64,000 bases of DNA from Fluviicola sp. GTDB taxonomy: Bacteria; Bacteroidota; Bacteroidia; Flavobacteriales_D; Crocinitomicaceae. The DNA is taken from NCBI GenBank assembly GCA_002734085.1, contig NVXV01000008.1, forward strand, positions 1-64,000, given 5' to 3'. The position numbers and the translations under genes are program-made. A model generated the notes under the pieces. The model was not told the origin of the DNA, did no database searches, and saw only the letters and a program-made list of their open reading frames with translations. Shown here one piece after another: positions 61,524-64,000 of this stretch. Each line of letters starts with the position of its first letter. Within the stretch, counting starts at the first letter, position 1.

Positions 61524-62896
61524 TGCAAATGAAGTGGGTCCATAGCATAATTGGAATATTAATTTTTATTATTTCGACTAATATCGAAAGCGAGCATTTC
61601 GATGTTTCCGCTTTGGGTTTAGCTGTTTGGATGGTGTATTGGTGGATTACTCAACCCGTACCGCTGTATATGACAGCTTTACTACCAATTATTATTGGTT
61701 TGCCGTTTGAGCTCATTGAACATGCTGATCTTGCACAGTCCTATGGAAATCATATGATTTTTCTATTTTTTGGTGGTTTTGTTATTGCTCTAGCAATAGA
61801 AAAATGGGGGCTTCACGAACAAATTGCATTTACAATTATTCGTTCCTTCGGTAAAACTCCCTCTCGACTTCTAGGTGGTTTTATGGTAGCCACAGCCTTT
61901 TTAAGTATGTGGATCAGTAATACCGCTACAACTTTAATGATGTTGCCAATAGCGCTATCAGTCATTCGAGCAATTCCTCGGTTTCGAGAAAAGCGTCTTT
62001 TTTCTATTGGTCTTTTGATGAGTATTGCATTTGCTGCAAATATTGGTGGTACAGCAACGCTCATTGGTACACCACCAAATATACAAATGGCTGGAATTCT
62101 TGATCAGGAATTTAATATGACAATTGATTTCTTCGAGTGGTTCATTGTTGGTTTTCCCTTCATGATTACGATGCTGACTATTACATACCTACTATTGCGT
62201 CGTTATTTCGTTAAAAAATCTGATTTTCAAATGATGGATATTGCTCCTCGAAAACTTGATGTGAATCAGAAAAGAGTATTGACTTTGTTCTCTTTTGTCG
62301 TTTTGTTTTGGATGGGACGGTCATTGCTTAATACAATCTTGCCATTTGAATTAAACGATACGGGTATAGCGTTGATAGGGGCGATGATACTTTTTATTGT
62401 TCCTTCGGATGAACAAAAGCCTATATTAGCCTGGGAAGATCTCCAAAAACTTCCCTGGGGAATTTTATTCTTATTTGGTGGAGGATTGGCGTTAGCCAGT
62501 ATTTTGGCTAACGCTAATATTGTGAACTACATGGTTAATGAAATGAAACCGTTAGTGACAATGCCCGCTATTATTTTGCTAGTCATCATTTTTGCAATCA
62601 CAATTTTTTCAACAGAACTAATGTCAAACCTAGCATTGGTTAGTTTGATTATACCGTTGATGGGGAAATTTGCCATCGAAATGGATTTACCAATATTTGG
62701 TATCGCTGCTGGAATCGCACTGAGTGCTAGTTGTGCTTTTATGCTTCCGGTCGCCACTCCTCCCAATGCCATTGTCTATTCGGCCAATTTGATAAAAATG
62801 AAGAATATGTTGGTGTTTGGATTGCTACTCAATGTAATCACAGTGTTTATCGTTTCCGTTTTAATCTATTTCATGTTTTTCTATAACGGTATATAG
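61524..62896 (+). CDS. SLC13/DASS-family anion symporter
   Basis: About 457 residues with 11-12 membrane segments. The family signature SNTATTLMMLPIALSVI (first SNT) and SASCAFMLPVATPPNAIVYS (second half) mark the two substrate and sodium sites. AANIGGTATLIGTPPN is also conserved. Such carriers import dicarboxylates or sulfate with sodium. The start is taken at 61524 (MQMKWVHSII) from the promoter position. The 3' end overlaps the BioF-like gene on the other strand by 36 bp. Confidence 0.88.
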
Positions 62897-63955
62897 CCGA
62901 TCAACTTCTTCAAAGGTATTGAATGCGTGTAAAGAAATTCTCAAACGTTCTTGATTCTCGGGAACAGTTGGAGCATAAATCGCTTTGACTCCTATTTTTT
63001 GTTTGTGTAACTCAGTTTCCAGTGACCTTAAGGTAGATCTATCCCTAAATACGATTGATTTTATTGGACTGATTGAATCACTTTGAATAGAAAAACGATC
63101 AAATTTATCATTAAAGTAAGCGATGATGGATTGTAGTTTGTCTTGTTTAATCTTGTAATCTGTTCTTTTTAATTGTTGTAGAATCAGACTTGTATCATTA
63201 GAAGAAAGGGCTGTAGTGTAAATAAAAGGCCTCGAATAATTAACTAGATAGTCAATAGTTGTAGCGTCACCAACAACACAAGCGCCATTAGCTCCAAATG
63301 CTTTTCCAAAGGTGATAAGCTTAAGGAAGGGCTTGATGTTTTTCTCAGCACAATATCCAGATCCATTCTCCCCGAATACACCTCCGCTGTGTGCCTCGTC
63401 TACAATTAAGTACGCTTGGTATTTTTCACAAATGTTGTAAATTTCTTGAAGTGGAGCAAAGTCACCATCCATGGAGTATAATGACTCAATTACCACAAAA
63501 ACAGTCGATTGAGAGTTCTTAATTAATTTATTACTTAAATCCGAAAAGTCGTTGTGTTTGAACTTAATTCCTTTTGCCAAAGAGAGTCGAACACCATCTT
63601 TGATACTTGCGTGTGAACGTTCATCGTATAAAATGACATCGTCTTTTTGAGGTAGGGAAGACAGTACACCTAAATTGGCTGAATACCCCGAATTAAAAAG
63701 CAAAGACTTTCCATTTTGAAATAGACCAGCACAATATTCTTCCAGTTGTAAATGTAAATCAGTTGTACCCGCAATAAGCCTTGAACTACCTACATTATTA
63801 GAATGGATTGTATCAAATTGAATAGAATTACCAAACCCCAAATAATCATTACTAAAAAAGTCGGTATAACCACTATAGCTCTTGAGAGATCTAAGATTAC
63901 CTCCTTTCTCTCTTTGTCGTAATTTAGACGTTAATCGCTGATGTAAATTTTTCAT
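62861..63955 (-). CDS. bioF: 8-amino-7-oxononanoate synthase-like PLP enzyme
   Basis: A 364-residue alpha-oxoamine synthase. Motifs are SNDYLGFGNS, GVGSS-like NNVGSSRLIAGTT, FNSGYSANLGVLSSL, VDEAHSGGVFGENGSG (Asp and His contacting PLP) and TFGKAFGANGACVVG with the Schiff-base Lys near residue 218. It is slightly shorter than BioF (about 385). It probably makes the biotin precursor KAPA, though related 2-amino-3-ketobutyrate or sphingolipid enzymes are alternatives. No other bio genes are in view. Confidence 0.82.
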   Translation of the reverse strand: MKNLHQRLTSKLRQREKGGNLRSLKSYSGYTDFFSNDYLGFGNSIQFDTIHSNNVGSSRLIAGTTDLHLQLEEYCAGLFQNGKSLLFNSGYSANLGVLSSLPQKDDVILYDERSHASIKDGVRLSLAKGIKFKHNDFSDLSNKLIKNSQSTVFVVIESLYSMDGDFAPLQEIYNICEKYQAYLIVDEAHSGGVFGENGSGYCAEKNIKPFLKLITFGKAFGANGACVVGDATTIDYLVNYSRPFIYTTALSSNDTSLILQQLKRTDYKIKQDKLQSIIAYFNDKFDRFSIQSDSISPIKSIVFRDRSTLRSLETELHKQKIGVKAIYAPTVPENQERLRISLHAFNTFEEVDRLYTVIEKHEID

Positions 63956-64000
63956 CTGATGTATTTATGTCTAAACTCTAAATCGAGTAGAAGTATTCAA

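Noticed and set aside
1-64000. Integrase, transposase, tRNA genes or prophage genes
   Set aside because: None of the predicted proteins carries tyrosine-recombinase, DDE or phage structural motifs, and no tRNA-like cloverleaf was noticed by eye.

Overview
The window looks like chromosomal DNA of a Bacteroidota member, probably Flavobacteriales and plausibly near the Crocinitomicaceae/Fluviicola group (inference). The DNA is AT-rich. Several secreted proteins end in type IX secretion (T9SS) sorting domains. Promoters match the Bacteroidota -7 box TAnnTTTG, and Shine-Dalgarno sequences are mostly absent. Bacillithiol synthesis (BshC), DUF4199 and TlpA/DUF4369-type thioredoxins also fit this phylum.

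Layout. 1-110: 3' end of a 5S rRNA gene and its terminator. 237-3578 (minus): pstSCAB phosphate importer. 3.8-10.6 kb: a DUF4139 protein, a TlpA-like thioredoxin, a two-gene ABC exporter and a dihydrolipoamide-dehydrogenase-like flavoprotein without its redox cysteines. 10.7-21.4 kb (plus): a Cys-cluster protein, a 1262-residue T9SS adhesin with six SprB-like repeats, a SiaB-type kinase, a DUF819 transporter with a periplasmic extension, overlapping deacetylase and TspO genes, and envelope lipoproteins. 21.4-32.7 kb (minus): rpsA with a clear promoter and structured leader, miaA, an M13 peptidase, an acyl-CoA carboxylase beta subunit and a run of tightly packed small DUF genes.

32.8-36.4 kb is the first unusual region: five small minus-strand genes, nearly all of unknown function, each framed by short inverted GTTRRRY/RYYYAAC-type boxes and separated by imperfect palindromes of 53-132 bp. 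This is the layout of integron gene cassettes with attC sites. No integrase is in the window, so it would be a cluster of attC sites lacking an integrase (CALIN). A second, smaller cluster in the same orientation lies at 51.2-54.2 kb. It holds a TlpA-like thioredoxin and a two-gene cassette encoding a YodC-like protein and a TIR-domain protein of the antiphage effector type. It abuts an orphan fragment of a T9SS sorting domain. Some site sequences are shared between the two clusters, including a 38-bp hairpin at three positions.

Between and after the clusters lie housekeeping genes: xseAB, dinB, bshC, a tandem pair of membrane J-domain proteins, rluE-like, a rhodanese, a DUF368 flippase, aroE, an IMPACT/YigZ gene without a standard start codon, trmD, M42 and M14 peptidases, an amidohydrolase, a TetR regulator with an SLC13 transporter, and a BioF-like enzyme that runs to the end.

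Three dispersed repeat families fill the intergenic space: a 28-bp palindrome with locus-specific mirrored arms (three copies), CTCTGTG-rich tandem arrays (three sites), and a 21-bp minisatellite. No tRNA gene, CRISPR array, transposase or prophage was seen.
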